Shown here piece by piece: positions 56,651-64,000 of a stretch of 64,000 bases of DNA. The notes beneath the pieces were generated by a model. It made no database searches. It saw only the letters and a program-made list of their open reading frames with translations, and had not been told where the DNA came from. The first letter of the stretch is position 1; each line of letters starts with the position of its first letter. A program made the translations under genes and the position numbers. This stretch comes from an uncultured Paracoccaceae bacterium (GTDB lineage Bacteria > Pseudomonadota > Alphaproteobacteria > Rhodobacterales > Rhodobacteraceae): NCBI GenBank assembly GCA_947500825.1, contig CANMTR010000011.1, positions 41,209 through 105,208 of the forward strand, in the 5' to 3' direction.

Positions 56651-58276
56651 ATGGCAAAGCAGAAGAAACAGCCCCGTCCCAAGGCCGCAGCGCCCAGGGG
56701 CTTTCGCGACTATTTCGGCCCGGAGGTCACGCGCCGCCGGTCGATGCTGGAGACGATCGCGAAGATCTACCATCTCTACGGTTTCGACGCGCTGGAGACC
56801 TCCGCCGTCGAGACGGTGGAGGCGCTGGGCAAGTTCCTCCCCGACGTGGACCGCCCCAACGAGGGCGTCTTCGCCTGGCAGGAGGGCGAGGCCGAGGGCA
56901 AGGGCGACTGGCTGGCGCTGCGCTACGACATGACCGCGCCGCTCGCCCGCGTCGCCGCCCAGTACCGCAACGAGTTGCCCAGCCCCTATCGCCGCTACGC
57001 CATGGGGCCGGTATGGCGCAACGAGAAGCCCGGGCCGGGCCGCTTCCGCCAGTTCTACCAGTGCGACGCCGATACCGTCGGCTCCGCCTCCATGGCCGCC
57101 GACGCCGAGATCTGCGCCATGCTCTCCGACGTACTGGAGGCCGTGGGCATCGCCCGCGGCGACTACGTCGTGCGGGTGAACAACCGCAAGGTCCTCAATG
57201 GCGTGATGGAGGTCGCGGGCATCGGCGGCCCCGAGCACGAGGCCGAACGCGGCATCGTCCTGCGCGCCATCGACAAGCTCGACCGCCTGGGCGAGGACGG
57301 CGTCCGCGCGCTCCTGGGCGAGGGCCGCCGCGACGAGAGCGGGGACTTCACGAAGGGCGCCGGGCTGGATAATCTACAAACTGAGAAGATAATGGGATTT
57401 GTAGGAACTCAGTTCAGAGTCGACAATAATCTCGCGCAACAAGCCTCCGATCTTGAAGCAGCCAATCAAAATGAAACGGCCAATAATCTCCATTCGGCTC
57501 GATATTCTGCATCATCTAAAATGGCTCATCACTGGGCAGATTACGCGGAGTATCGGCAGATTTGGAATCGCGCAGTTATCCGGCATCTCGATGAGTTGGT
57601 CGAGGGTAATGACGAGGGATGGAAAGGTGTTCGAGAACTCGAAGAAATCTTCGATCATCTAGTTGCCCAAGGCAAAGACGGCTCGTTTCTTATTGACCCG
57701 TCCGTGGTCCGGGGCCTGGGCTACTACACCGGCCCGGTCTACGAGGCCGAGCTGACCTTCGAGGTGACCGACGAGGACGGGCGGCCGCGCCAGTTCGGCT
57801 CCGTCGCCGGCGGTGGGCGCTACGACGACCTCGTAAAGCGGTTCACCGGGCAGGAGGTGCCCGCCACGGGCGTCTCCATCGGGGTCGACCGGCTGCTTGC
57901 CGCCCTGTCGGGACGGAATCTGGACGCGCGTCCGGCGGATGGCCCTGTCGTCGTCACGATCATGGACCGGCAGAGGACCGGCGAATACCAGACGATGGTC
58001 CGGCGTTTGCGGGACGCCGGAATCCGGGCCGAGCTCTACCTCGGCAACCCCAGGAACTTCGGCAACCAGCTCAAATACGCCGACCGTCGCGGCGCTCCCA
58101 TCGCCGTCATCCAGGGCGAGGACGAGGCCGCCCGCGGTGTCGTCCAGATCAAGGACCTCAAGCTCGGCGCCGAGCTGGCGGCGAGCCTCAGCCACGAGGA
58201 ATGGCGCGACCAGCCGGCCCAGTTCGAATGTCCCGAGGCCGACATGGTCGAGGAAATCCGGAAGCGTCTCCAATGA
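56651..58276 (+). CDS. hisS: Histidyl-tRNA synthetase with an atypical low-GC insert
   Basis: 541 residues, class II aaRS. Motif 1 (G-F-R-D-Y-F-G-P-E region), motif 2 ([15 protein letters not shown]), histidine A (G-L-G-Y-Y-T-G-P-V) and motif 3 (G-V-S-I-G-V-D-R-L) are present, and an anticodon-binding domain closes the chain. Residues 240-348 are encoded at about 47% GC with codons such as ATA, AGA, GTA and GGA, unlike the flanks, and the protein appears about 40 residues longer than roseobacter HisRS as I recall them. hisZ overlaps its stop, so the three genes hisS-hisZ-hisG form one unit. Confidence 0.95.
   Translation: MAKQKKQPRPKAAAPRGFRDYFGPEVTRRRSMLETIAKIYHLYGFDALETSAVETVEALGKFLPDVDRPNEGVFAWQEGEAEGKGDWLALRYDMTAPLARVAAQYRNELPSPYRRYAMGPVWRNEKPGPGRFRQFYQCDADTVGSASMAADAEICAMLSDVLEAVGIARGDYVVRVNNRKVLNGVMEVAGIGGPEHEAERGIVLRAIDKLDRLGEDGVRALLGEGRRDESGDFTKGAGLDNLQTEKIMGFVGTQFRVDNNLAQQASDLEAANQNETANNLHSARYSASSKMAHHWADYAEYRQIWNRAVIRHLDELVEGNDEGWKGVRELEEIFDHLVAQGKDGSFLIDPSVVRGLGYYTGPVYEAELTFEVTDEDGRPRQFGSVAGGGRYDDLVKRFTGQEVPATGVSIGVDRLLAALSGRNLDARPADGPVVVTIMDRQRTGEYQTMVRRLRDAGIRAELYLGNPRNFGNQLKYADRRGAPIAVIQGEDEAARGVVQIKDLKLGAELAASLSHEEWRDQPAQFECPEADMVEEIRKRLQ
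57368..57694 (+). other. Low-GC in-frame island within hisS
   Basis: 327 bases (109 codons, residues 240-348). By direct counting, 57361-57700 has 160 G+C of 340. The edges are sharp: G-A-G-L before and [11 protein letters not shown] after are in normal high-GC codons. The encoded segment is rich in Asn, Gln, His and aromatics ([21 protein letters not shown]). It occupies the insertion region between motif 2 and the histidine A loop. Confidence 0.9.
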
Positions 58277-59352
58277 CTTCCGCGAAGGGCCGGGCCGTGG
58301 AGCGCGCCGAGGCGGCGCGCCTTCTCGGCCTCTTCCTCGACGCGGGCGCCGAGCCCGTGGAGACGGCGATCCTGCAGCCCGCCGACACCCTCCTCGACCT
58401 CTACGGCGAGGATATCCGCGCCCGCGCCTTCACCACCCAGGGGCCGGACGGCGAGGCCATGCTGCGCCCCGACTTCACCGTCCCCGTGGTCCAAATGCAC
58501 ATGGAAAACGGCGGAGATCCGGCACGTTACGCCTATGCCGGCGAGGTCTTCCGCCGCCAGCCCGCCGACGCGGACCGCCCGTCCGAGTATGTCCAGGTGG
58601 GCTTCGAGCTGTTCGGGGGCGAGCGTGCGGAGACGGACGCGGAATGCTTCGCCCTGTTCCACCGCATCGTTCCCGGCGCGCGGATCGTGACCGGCGATAT
58701 CGGTATCCTCACGGCGGCGGTGCGCGGTTTGACCACAAGTCCTGCCCGCAAGACGGCGCTCATGCGCCACATCTGGCGTCCACGCCGGTTCCGCACGCTG
58801 CTCGACCGCTATGCGGGCAAGACGGCGCTGCCCGAGCACCGGCGGGCGCTTCTGGAGGCGGCGGACCCCTTCGCCGGGGCGGGGCCCGAGATCGGCCTGC
58901 GCGACCGCGACGACGTGGCCGCGCGGATCGAGGCCCTGCGCGCCGATGCGGCGGAGCCGCCGATTCCGGCCACGGAGGTGGAGATCGTGGACGAGATCCT
59001 CGACATGCGCGCCGGGTCCGCAAGCGCCCTGTCGCGGCTGAGGGACCTCGCGGTGGACCTGCCCGCGCTTGTGGACGCGGTGGAGGGCCTGGCGGCGCGC
59101 CTCGACGCGCTCGACCGTGCGGGGATCGCGCCCGCCGACCTGCCGTTCGAGGGCAGCCACGGGCGCTCGACCATGGAATACTACGACGGCTTCGTCTTCT
59201 CGATCTCCCATCCCGGCCGCCCGGAGCTGCCGCCCGTGGCCACGGGCGGGCGCTACGACGCGCTGACCCGGGCGCTGGGAGGCGGGCGCGCCGCGCCGGC
59301 GGTGGGCGGCGTCGTGCGGCCCGCCCTGACGCTGGAGGCCCCGTCATGCTGA
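58273..59352 (+). CDS. hisZ: ATP phosphoribosyltransferase regulatory subunit
   Basis: 359 residues, a HisRS-like catalytic core without the anticodon domain: an R-P-D-F-T-V-P-V segment (motif 2 region), Y-A-G-E-V-F-R-R and a C-terminal A-T-G-G-R-Y-D. It partners the short HisG in the first step of histidine synthesis and confers feedback control. The ATG overlaps the hisS stop (ATGA). Confidence 0.94.
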   Translation: MTSAKGRAVERAEAARLLGLFLDAGAEPVETAILQPADTLLDLYGEDIRARAFTTQGPDGEAMLRPDFTVPVVQMHMENGGDPARYAYAGEVFRRQPADADRPSEYVQVGFELFGGERAETDAECFALFHRIVPGARIVTGDIGILTAAVRGLTTSPARKTALMRHIWRPRRFRTLLDRYAGKTALPEHRRALLEAADPFAGAGPEIGLRDRDDVAARIEALRADAAEPPIPATEVEIVDEILDMRAGSASALSRLRDLAVDLPALVDAVEGLAARLDALDRAGIAPADLPFEGSHGRSTMEYYDGFVFSISHPGRPELPPVATGGRYDALTRALGGGRAAPAVGGVVRPALTLEAPSC

Positions 59353-60041
59353 AGCTCGGCGTGCCGTCGAAGGGGCGGCTGATGGAGAAGACGTTCGACT
59401 GGTTCGGCCGGCGCGGCCTGTCCATGGGCAAGGGCGGGGCCGAGCGGGAGTATTCGGGCGTGGTCGTTGGCCGCGACGACGTGGAACTGGTGCTGCTCTC
59501 GGCAGGCGAGATCCCGGGCGAGCTGTCGCGCGGGCGCATCCACCTCGGCGTGACGGGCACCGACCTGGTGCGCGAGAAGCTGGCCCACTGGGACATGCAG
59601 ACCGAGGCGCTGGCCGAGATGGGGTTCGGCCACGCGGACCTGGTGATGGCGGTGCCGTCCTTCTGGGTGGACGTGGAGACGCTGGACGATCTCGATGCGG
59701 CGGCGGCCGCGTTCCGGCGTCGTCACGGTTTCCGCCTGCGGATCGCCACGAAGTATCACCGCCTTGTGCGCGAGCACATGCGGCATCACGGCGTGGCCGA
59801 TTACCAGTTGGTGGACAGCCAGGGGGCGACGGAAGGGACTGTGCGCCACGAGACGGCCGAGGCGATCGCCGACATCACGTCCAGTGGCGAGACCTTGAAG
59901 GCCAACCACCTCAAGATCCTGTCGGACGGGCCGATCCTGGCGAGCCAGGCGACGCTGTTCCGGTCGCGGACTGCGGCGTGGAGCGAGGACGCCCGCGCCA
60001 GCCTCGAAGGACTGGCGCGGAACCTTGGCCTGTCGATCTGA
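59346..60041 (+). CDS. hisG: ATP phosphoribosyltransferase, short form
   Basis: 231 residues, the short form lacking the C-terminal regulatory domain. It opens [11 protein letters not shown] and has V-T-G-T-D-L-V and the PRPP-loop region G-A-T-E-G-T. It condenses ATP and PRPP to PR-ATP with HisZ. It overlaps the hisZ end by seven bases and converges directly on the next gene. Confidence 0.96.
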   Translation: MLKLGVPSKGRLMEKTFDWFGRRGLSMGKGGAEREYSGVVVGRDDVELVLLSAGEIPGELSRGRIHLGVTGTDLVREKLAHWDMQTEALAEMGFGHADLVMAVPSFWVDVETLDDLDAAAAAFRRRHGFRLRIATKYHRLVREHMRHHGVADYQLVDSQGATEGTVRHETAEAIADITSSGETLKANHLKILSDGPILASQATLFRSRTAAWSEDARASLEGLARNLGLSI

Positions 60042-60797
60042 TCAGGCGGCGGCGCGGCGGCGGCGCACGAGGCCCAGACCGCCGAGACCGGCGAGCAGGA
60101 GCGCCCCACCGGCGGGCAGCGGCACGGGTGCGATCTCTGCCGCGGCGACGGGCAGGGTGGCGGAATAGCCGGTGCCGTCGGCACGCTCGGTGCCGGCGAC
60201 GAAGCTCGACCCCTCGTTGAGGGACGATGCCGGCACGAAGGCGCCGTGGATGACGTATTCCCGCAGGTCGAGCGGGAAGATGTCGTCGCCCTCGTAATCG
60301 TTGCCCAGGACCGGGCTGAAGAAGATCGAGTCGTCGGTCACGTCGAAGGTGAGGTCGTAGGAGAGGTTGCCGTCGGCGTCGGCAGCCGGGCCGGTATGGA
60401 CCATCGACGGATCGGGGTTGTCGCCAGCCAGGGAGGATTCGAGGGACAGGAGAATGTCGCCGTAGGCCGGCGCCGCCTCCAGGACCTCGACAAGGCCGTC
60501 GCCGTCCGCGTCGAGCGCCTGGGTCGGCAGCTCGGAGTTGCGCGGGGAACCGTCCTCGTTGAAGCGGCCGTGGATGTGGTTCACGTGCGGCAGCGACGGC
60601 GCGAGACCGGAGATGTTGGCGATGACCCGCAGGGTCTGGGCGTCCATGTTGTGCCGGAAGTTCACCTGGCCGGAAACGCCGGAATTGTTCAGCTCCGTCA
60701 AGTTGGCGACGAAGCTCGACGTGGCGGCCGAGGCGACGCCGGCAGGCAGGGCAAGGGCGATCGCGGCGGTTGCCGCGGTGCGGGTAAGGGTATGCAT
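60042..60797 (-). CDS. CHRD-domain protein with VPLPA-CTERM sorting signal
   Basis: 251 residues: Sec signal (cleavage near G-V-A-S-A-A), a CHRD domain with the H-V-N-H-I-H-G-R-F motif, and a C-terminal tail V-P-L-P-A-G-G-A, hydrophobic helix, R-R-R-R. That tail is the VPLPA-CTERM variant of exosortase substrates, so the mature protein is probably processed and displayed or released at the surface. GGGAGGAG precedes the chosen ATG. The exosortase gene is not in this window. Confidence 0.9.
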   Translation of the reverse strand: MHTLTRTAATAAIALALPAGVASAATSSFVANLTELNNSGVSGQVNFRHNMDAQTLRVIANISGLAPSLPHVNHIHGRFNEDGSPRNSELPTQALDADGDGLVEVLEAAPAYGDILLSLESSLAGDNPDPSMVHTGPAADADGNLSYDLTFDVTDDSIFFSPVLGNDYEGDDIFPLDLREYVIHGAFVPASSLNEGSSFVAGTERADGTGYSATLPVAAAEIAPVPLPAGGALLLAGLGGLGLVRRRRAAA

Positions 60798-60910
60798 CGA
60801 ATGCTCCTCCCGAGTTCGGTCACCAGGCGGAAGCATTCCGCCCAGCGGTCTCGTGGACGCGAGAAGACACGACCGACCGACGGGATGGTTTCAGTTGCGT
60901 TAACCTTTTT

Positions 60911-61342
60911 TTACCGCACGCCGATTTCCGACAGGGCCGCCTCCAGGGCGGGGGGGAGGGAATCGTCGCCCTGGCGCTCGTGCGAGAGATCCGCGGGCGC
61001 GTCGCCGGGTGCGAGGTAGCGCCAGCCCTGGAAGGGGCGCTTGGGCACGGCCTCGACACGCACGATCCCCGGATCGAGGAAGATGGCGCAGCGCCGGATC
61101 CCGTCCTCGCCGACCGTCTCCTCCAGCCCGGTGATGGGCTGCCGGGCCAGGATAAGCCCCTGGATCACCCAGTAGATCGAGCCGCCCGCGAGAAGCTCCG
61201 CCTCGCGCCGGGGCCACATCCGGGTGACGTGGTAGTATCTCCCGTCACGGCGCTGGCCCGAGCGGCGGCGCTGCCATTCGGCGAGCTGCTCGACCGACTC
61301 GGAGCCGACGGAGAGCTTGAGAAGGTGGACGTGGGCGGTCAT
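60911..61342 (-). CDS. DUF1489 family protein
   Basis: 143 residues matching DUF1489 of Alphaproteobacteria: H-L-L-K-L-S-V-G at the start, Y-H-V-T-R-M-W-P-R-R mid-protein, S-I-Y-W-V-I-Q-G and R-P-F-Q-G-W-R-Y-L near the end. Cytoplasmic, function unknown. A longer upstream frame overlaps the promoter of the divergent nrdJ and is not used. Confidence 0.87.
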   Translation of the reverse strand: MTAHVHLLKLSVGSESVEQLAEWQRRRSGQRRDGRYYHVTRMWPRREAELLAGGSIYWVIQGLILARQPITGLEETVGEDGIRRCAIFLDPGIVRVEAVPKRPFQGWRYLAPGDAPADLSHERQGDDSLPPALEAALSEIGVR

Positions 61343-61463
61343 TCGAACCCCGCAAATCGGATGCACTTTCCGGCACCCCCCTATATAGTCGGGCACCGGC
61401 CCAGCGACCATGGGACCGTCCGACCCGACTGCATGCGCCCGACCGTCCGAAGGAGCCCCGCCC

Positions 61464-63716
61464 ATGAGCCGTTTCGCCGTTCCCATCGCCGAACAGATCT
61501 GGGACATGAAGTACCGCCTGAAGGACGCGGACGGCACCCCCCGCGACGCCAGCGTCGAGGATACGTGGCGCAGGATCGCCCGCGCGACGGCGGCGGTCGA
61601 GAACGACCCCGCCGCGTGGGAGGAGACGTTCTATGCCGCGCTGGAGGATTTCCGCTTCCTTCCCGCCGGCCGGATCACCGCCGGGGCGGGGACGGGGCGC
61701 AGCGTGACGCTGTTCAACTGCTTCGTCATGGGGACCGTGCCCGACAGCCTGGCGGGGATATTCGAGCACCTGCGCGAGGCCGCGCTGACCATGCAGCAGG
61801 GCGGCGGCATCGGCTACGACTTCTCGACGATCCGGCCCAAGGGGGCGGAGGTCATGGGCGTGGCCGCGGACGCCTCCGGGCCCCTGTCGTTCATGGACGT
61901 GTGGGACGCCATGTGCCGCACGATCATGTCGGCGGGCGCGCGGCGCGGCGCGATGATGGGCACGATGCGCTGCGACCACCCCGACATCGAGGCATTCGTC
62001 GCGGCCAAGTCCGACGCCGCGAGGCTGCGCAACTTCAACCTCAGCGTGCTGGTGACGGACGCGTTCATGGAGGCGGTGAAGGCCGACGGGCCCTGGGAGC
62101 TGACCTTCGGCGGCCAGGTCCACCGCACGATCCCGGCTCGGGATCTGTGGGCGCGGATCATGCGCGCGACCTACGACTACGCCGAGCCGGGGGTGATCTT
62201 CATCGACCGCATCAACCAGAGGAACAACCTTGCGTATTGCGAGACGATCTCGGCCACCAACCCTTGCGGCGAGCAGCCCCTGCCACCCTACGGCGCCTGC
62301 CTGCTGGGCTCGATCAACCTCGCGCGCCTCGTGGTGGAGCCGTTCGGGAAGGACGCCCGGATCGACGAGGCGGCACTGGAGGACCTGGTGGGCACGGCCG
62401 TCAGAATGATGGACAACGTCGTCGATGCCTCGCGCTTTCCGCTCGAGGCCCAGGCGCGCGAAGCGGCGGCCAAGCGTCGGATCGGGCTGGGCGTGACCGG
62501 TCTCGCCGACGCGCTGGCCATGGTGGGCGTGCGCTACGGCTCGCCTGAGGCCGCGCGTCTGACCGCCCGCTGGCTGAAGCGCGTGGCCCGCGCCGCCTAC
62601 CTGGCCTCGGCGCGGCTTGCGGCCGAGAAGGGCGCGTTCCCCCTCTACGACCGCGACGCGTTCCTCGACACGCCCACGATGCGGGCGATGGACGGCGAGG
62701 TGCGCGACGAGGTGGCCGCCCACGGCATCCGCAACGCGCTCCTGACCTCCATCGCGCCCACCGGGACGATCAGCCTCTATGCCGGGAACGTCTCGTCGGG
62801 GATCGAGCCGGTCTTCGCCCATGCCTATACCCGCAAGGTGCTGCAACGCGACGGCACCCGAACCGAGGAGGAGGTCGTGGACTTCGCCGTTCAGGCCTGG
62901 CGCGACCGGATGGGCGACGCGCCCCTGCCGGACCACTTCGTCTCGGCCCAGACCCTGTCGCCGATGGAACATGTGCGGATGCAGGCCGCGGCGCAGGACT
63001 GGGTGGACTCATCGATCTCCAAGACCATCAACTGCCCCGAGGATATCGCCTTCGACGCCTTCGAGGACGTGTACCTCCAGGCTTGGGAGACGGGGTGCAA
63101 GGGCTGCACCACCTACCGGCCGAACGCGGTCACCGGCTCGGTCCTGTCCGTGGACGAGGCCAAGGCGGAGACGCCTCCCGAGGCGGGCGAGGTCGTCTAC
63201 ATGTCGGAGCCGCTCGACCGGCCGCAGGCGCTGGAGGGTCGGACCTACAAGCTGAAATGGCCGGATTCGGAGCACGCGCTCTACATCACCGTGAACGACC
63301 TGGTGCAGGGGGGGCGGCGTCGCCCGTTCGAGATTTTCGTCAACTCCAAGAACATGGAGCATTTCGCCTGGACGGTGGCCCTGACGCGCATGATCTCGGC
63401 GGTGTTCCGGCGCGGCGGCGACGTGAGTTTCGTCGCCGAAGAGCTCAAGGCGGTGTTCGATCCACGCGGGGGCGCGTGGATGCAGGGCCGGTACGTTCCC
63501 TCGATGCTCGCCGCAATCGGTGGCGTGATCGAGCGCCACCTGATCGAGACGGGGTTCATGGCAGGCGGCGACCTGGATCTCGATGCCGGACAGGAAACGA
63601 ACGTCGCGGTCGTCGGCCAGACCGCGAAGACCTGCCCCAGTTGCGGCAGCTTCGAGGTGCGAATGGTGGAGGGCTGTACGACCTGTCTGGCCTGCGGGCA
63701 TTCGAAGTGCGGGTAG
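61464..63716 (+). CDS. nrdJ: Adenosylcobalamin-dependent ribonucleotide reductase (class II)
   Basis: 750 residues. The active-site pieces are seen: a first redox Cys in L-F-N-C-F-V-M-G, the N-P-C-G-E motif with the radical Cys, Asn and Glu, and G-T-I-S-L-Y-A-G-N. The C-terminus has a zinc-ribbon-like set C-P-S-C, C-T-T-C, C-G-H-S-K-C-G that would shuttle reducing equivalents. It reduces ribonucleotides to deoxyribonucleotides with cobalamin. AAGGAG precedes the chosen ATG. CTATATAG (61381-61388) upstream could be a -10 or part of an NrdR box; no cobalamin riboswitch was recognised. Confidence 0.95.
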   Translation: MSRFAVPIAEQIWDMKYRLKDADGTPRDASVEDTWRRIARATAAVENDPAAWEETFYAALEDFRFLPAGRITAGAGTGRSVTLFNCFVMGTVPDSLAGIFEHLREAALTMQQGGGIGYDFSTIRPKGAEVMGVAADASGPLSFMDVWDAMCRTIMSAGARRGAMMGTMRCDHPDIEAFVAAKSDAARLRNFNLSVLVTDAFMEAVKADGPWELTFGGQVHRTIPARDLWARIMRATYDYAEPGVIFIDRINQRNNLAYCETISATNPCGEQPLPPYGACLLGSINLARLVVEPFGKDARIDEAALEDLVGTAVRMMDNVVDASRFPLEAQAREAAAKRRIGLGVTGLADALAMVGVRYGSPEAARLTARWLKRVARAAYLASARLAAEKGAFPLYDRDAFLDTPTMRAMDGEVRDEVAAHGIRNALLTSIAPTGTISLYAGNVSSGIEPVFAHAYTRKVLQRDGTRTEEEVVDFAVQAWRDRMGDAPLPDHFVSAQTLSPMEHVRMQAAAQDWVDSSISKTINCPEDIAFDAFEDVYLQAWETGCKGCTTYRPNAVTGSVLSVDEAKAETPPEAGEVVYMSEPLDRPQALEGRTYKLKWPDSEHALYITVNDLVQGGRRRPFEIFVNSKNMEHFAWTVALTRMISAVFRRGGDVSFVAEELKAVFDPRGGAWMQGRYVPSMLAAIGGVIERHLIETGFMAGGDLDLDAGQETNVAVVGQTAKTCPSCGSFEVRMVEGCTTCLACGHSKCG

Positions 63717-63719
63717 GTG

Positions 63720-63892
63720 TCGCATCCCGCATGTGTATGACTTGTCGGGCGTAGTTTGGCCAAAATCCGCAATTTCACCTGCCAAAGAGTGGAGGTAGTT
63801 CCGCCAACCCTTGTTAAGTTTTGAAATCATTACGAGATTTTCGAACTCGAAAATCTCATCATCAGTAGAGTGAAATGCGTCGCTGATACCAG
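63720..63892 (-). pseudogene. AT-rich coding-like fragment, truncated both ends
   Basis: Minus-strand frame of about 55 codons, much lower in GC than the surroundings, with a protein-like product (D-D-E-I-F-E-F-E-N-L-V, L-N-K-G-W-R-N-Y-L-H-S-L). It has no proper stop, since the frame continues antisense into nrdJ, and its 5' side abuts the insertion-sequence end. It may be the remains of a foreign gene. Family not recognised. Confidence 0.25.
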
Positions 63893-64000
63893 GGCGTTGT
63901 TGCATATCTCTGATGCCAGCGGGGGAGTGTCCGATCTTCTGTGTATGACCCCGCCGGTCCATGCTGAGACCGACAGGAGCATGGACCATGACAAAGAAGA
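63893..64000 (+). mobile_element. Left end of a probable IS5-family (IS903-like) insertion sequence
   Basis: The sequence GGCGTTGTTGCATATCTC resembles the IS903-type terminal repeat (GGCTTTGTTGAATAAATC from memory). A transposase-like start lies about 95 bases inside, as in that group. A perfect ten-base inverted repeat (GGTCCATGCT/AGCATGGACC, 63956-63987) directly before the ATG encloses the AGGAG site. The right end and target duplication are outside the window. Confidence 0.5.
63988..64000 (+). CDS. Probable transposase, first codons only
   Basis: The last codons of the window read M-T-K-K, after AGGAG at suitable spacing. IS5/IS903-group and some IS3-family transposases begin this way. 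Too short to assign firmly. The hairpin over the ribosome-binding site would limit translation of read-through transcripts. Confidence 0.4.

Noticed and set aside
61343..61463. Cobalamin riboswitch upstream of nrdJ
   Set aside because: Only 121 bases are available and no B12-box-like segment was found; such an element needs about 200 bases.
63009..63989. A 326-codon minus-strand frame spanning the end of nrdJ
   Set aside because: Most of it is antisense to nrdJ; only the AT-rich part beyond nrdJ looks coding-like and is reported separately as a fragment.

Overview
The window is a high-GC (about 70%) alphaproteobacterial chromosome segment. It most resembles the order Rhodobacterales (Rhodobacteraceae/Roseobacteraceae). 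Lineage markers are UPF0262, DUF2948, DUF1489 and DUF1284 proteins, a short-form HisG paired with HisZ, a cobalamin-dependent NrdJ, an IscR without cluster cysteines heading a suf operon, tRNAs with encoded CCA, and a VPLPA-CTERM surface protein. The genus cannot be fixed from the sequence alone.

Layout. Positions 1-7200 (minus strand) hold a partial GT-C glycosyltransferase, tRNA-Phe, and a dense housekeeping run: a 52-aa protein, murA, DUF2948, hisD, UPF0262, infA, maf, an RNase E/G and yacG. Positions 7300-12100 hold tRNA-Thr, a type-B putA and an aldo-keto reductase. Positions 12100-18800 hold surE-pcm-nlpD (the same order as in E. coli), an SDR, bioY, DUF1284-purF and exoD. Positions 18900-21350 hold a Tat-exported metallo-beta-lactamase-fold protein, a fluoroacetate-dehalogenase-like hydrolase and another hydrolase. 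Positions 21400-30050 form an iscR-suf operon (desulfurase, sufB, sufC, sufD, sufS) with five accessory small or membrane genes inserted. A predicted promoter has an Irr-type palindrome over its -10. Positions 30200-33000 hold tRNA-Arg, ssb, a lytic transglycosylase and DUF1206.

Positions 33000-51700 (minus strand) are accessory metabolism and transport: an orphan double-ATPase peptide ABC protein; an overlapping EthA-type monooxygenase/SDR/hydrolase set resembling the mycobacterial mymA arrangement; an amide/peptide operon (amiC-amiR-two permeases-binding protein-acetamidase/formamidase-ATPase); and a BMP-family nucleoside-type ABC transporter without its binding protein. A strong intrinsic terminator sits in the leader of amiC. 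Since amiR encodes an ANTAR RNA-binding protein, amide-controlled antitermination of the whole operon is predicted.

Positions 51800-63700 hold dnaE, a lipoprotein, a thioesterase, slyX, hisS-hisZ-hisG, a CHRD/VPLPA-CTERM protein, DUF1489 and nrdJ. hisS contains a sharply bounded in-frame island of 327 bp at about 47% GC in a roughly 70% GC gene, the most unusual signal in the window. The right edge has an AT-rich coding-like fragment and the left end of a probable IS5-family (IS903-like) element.
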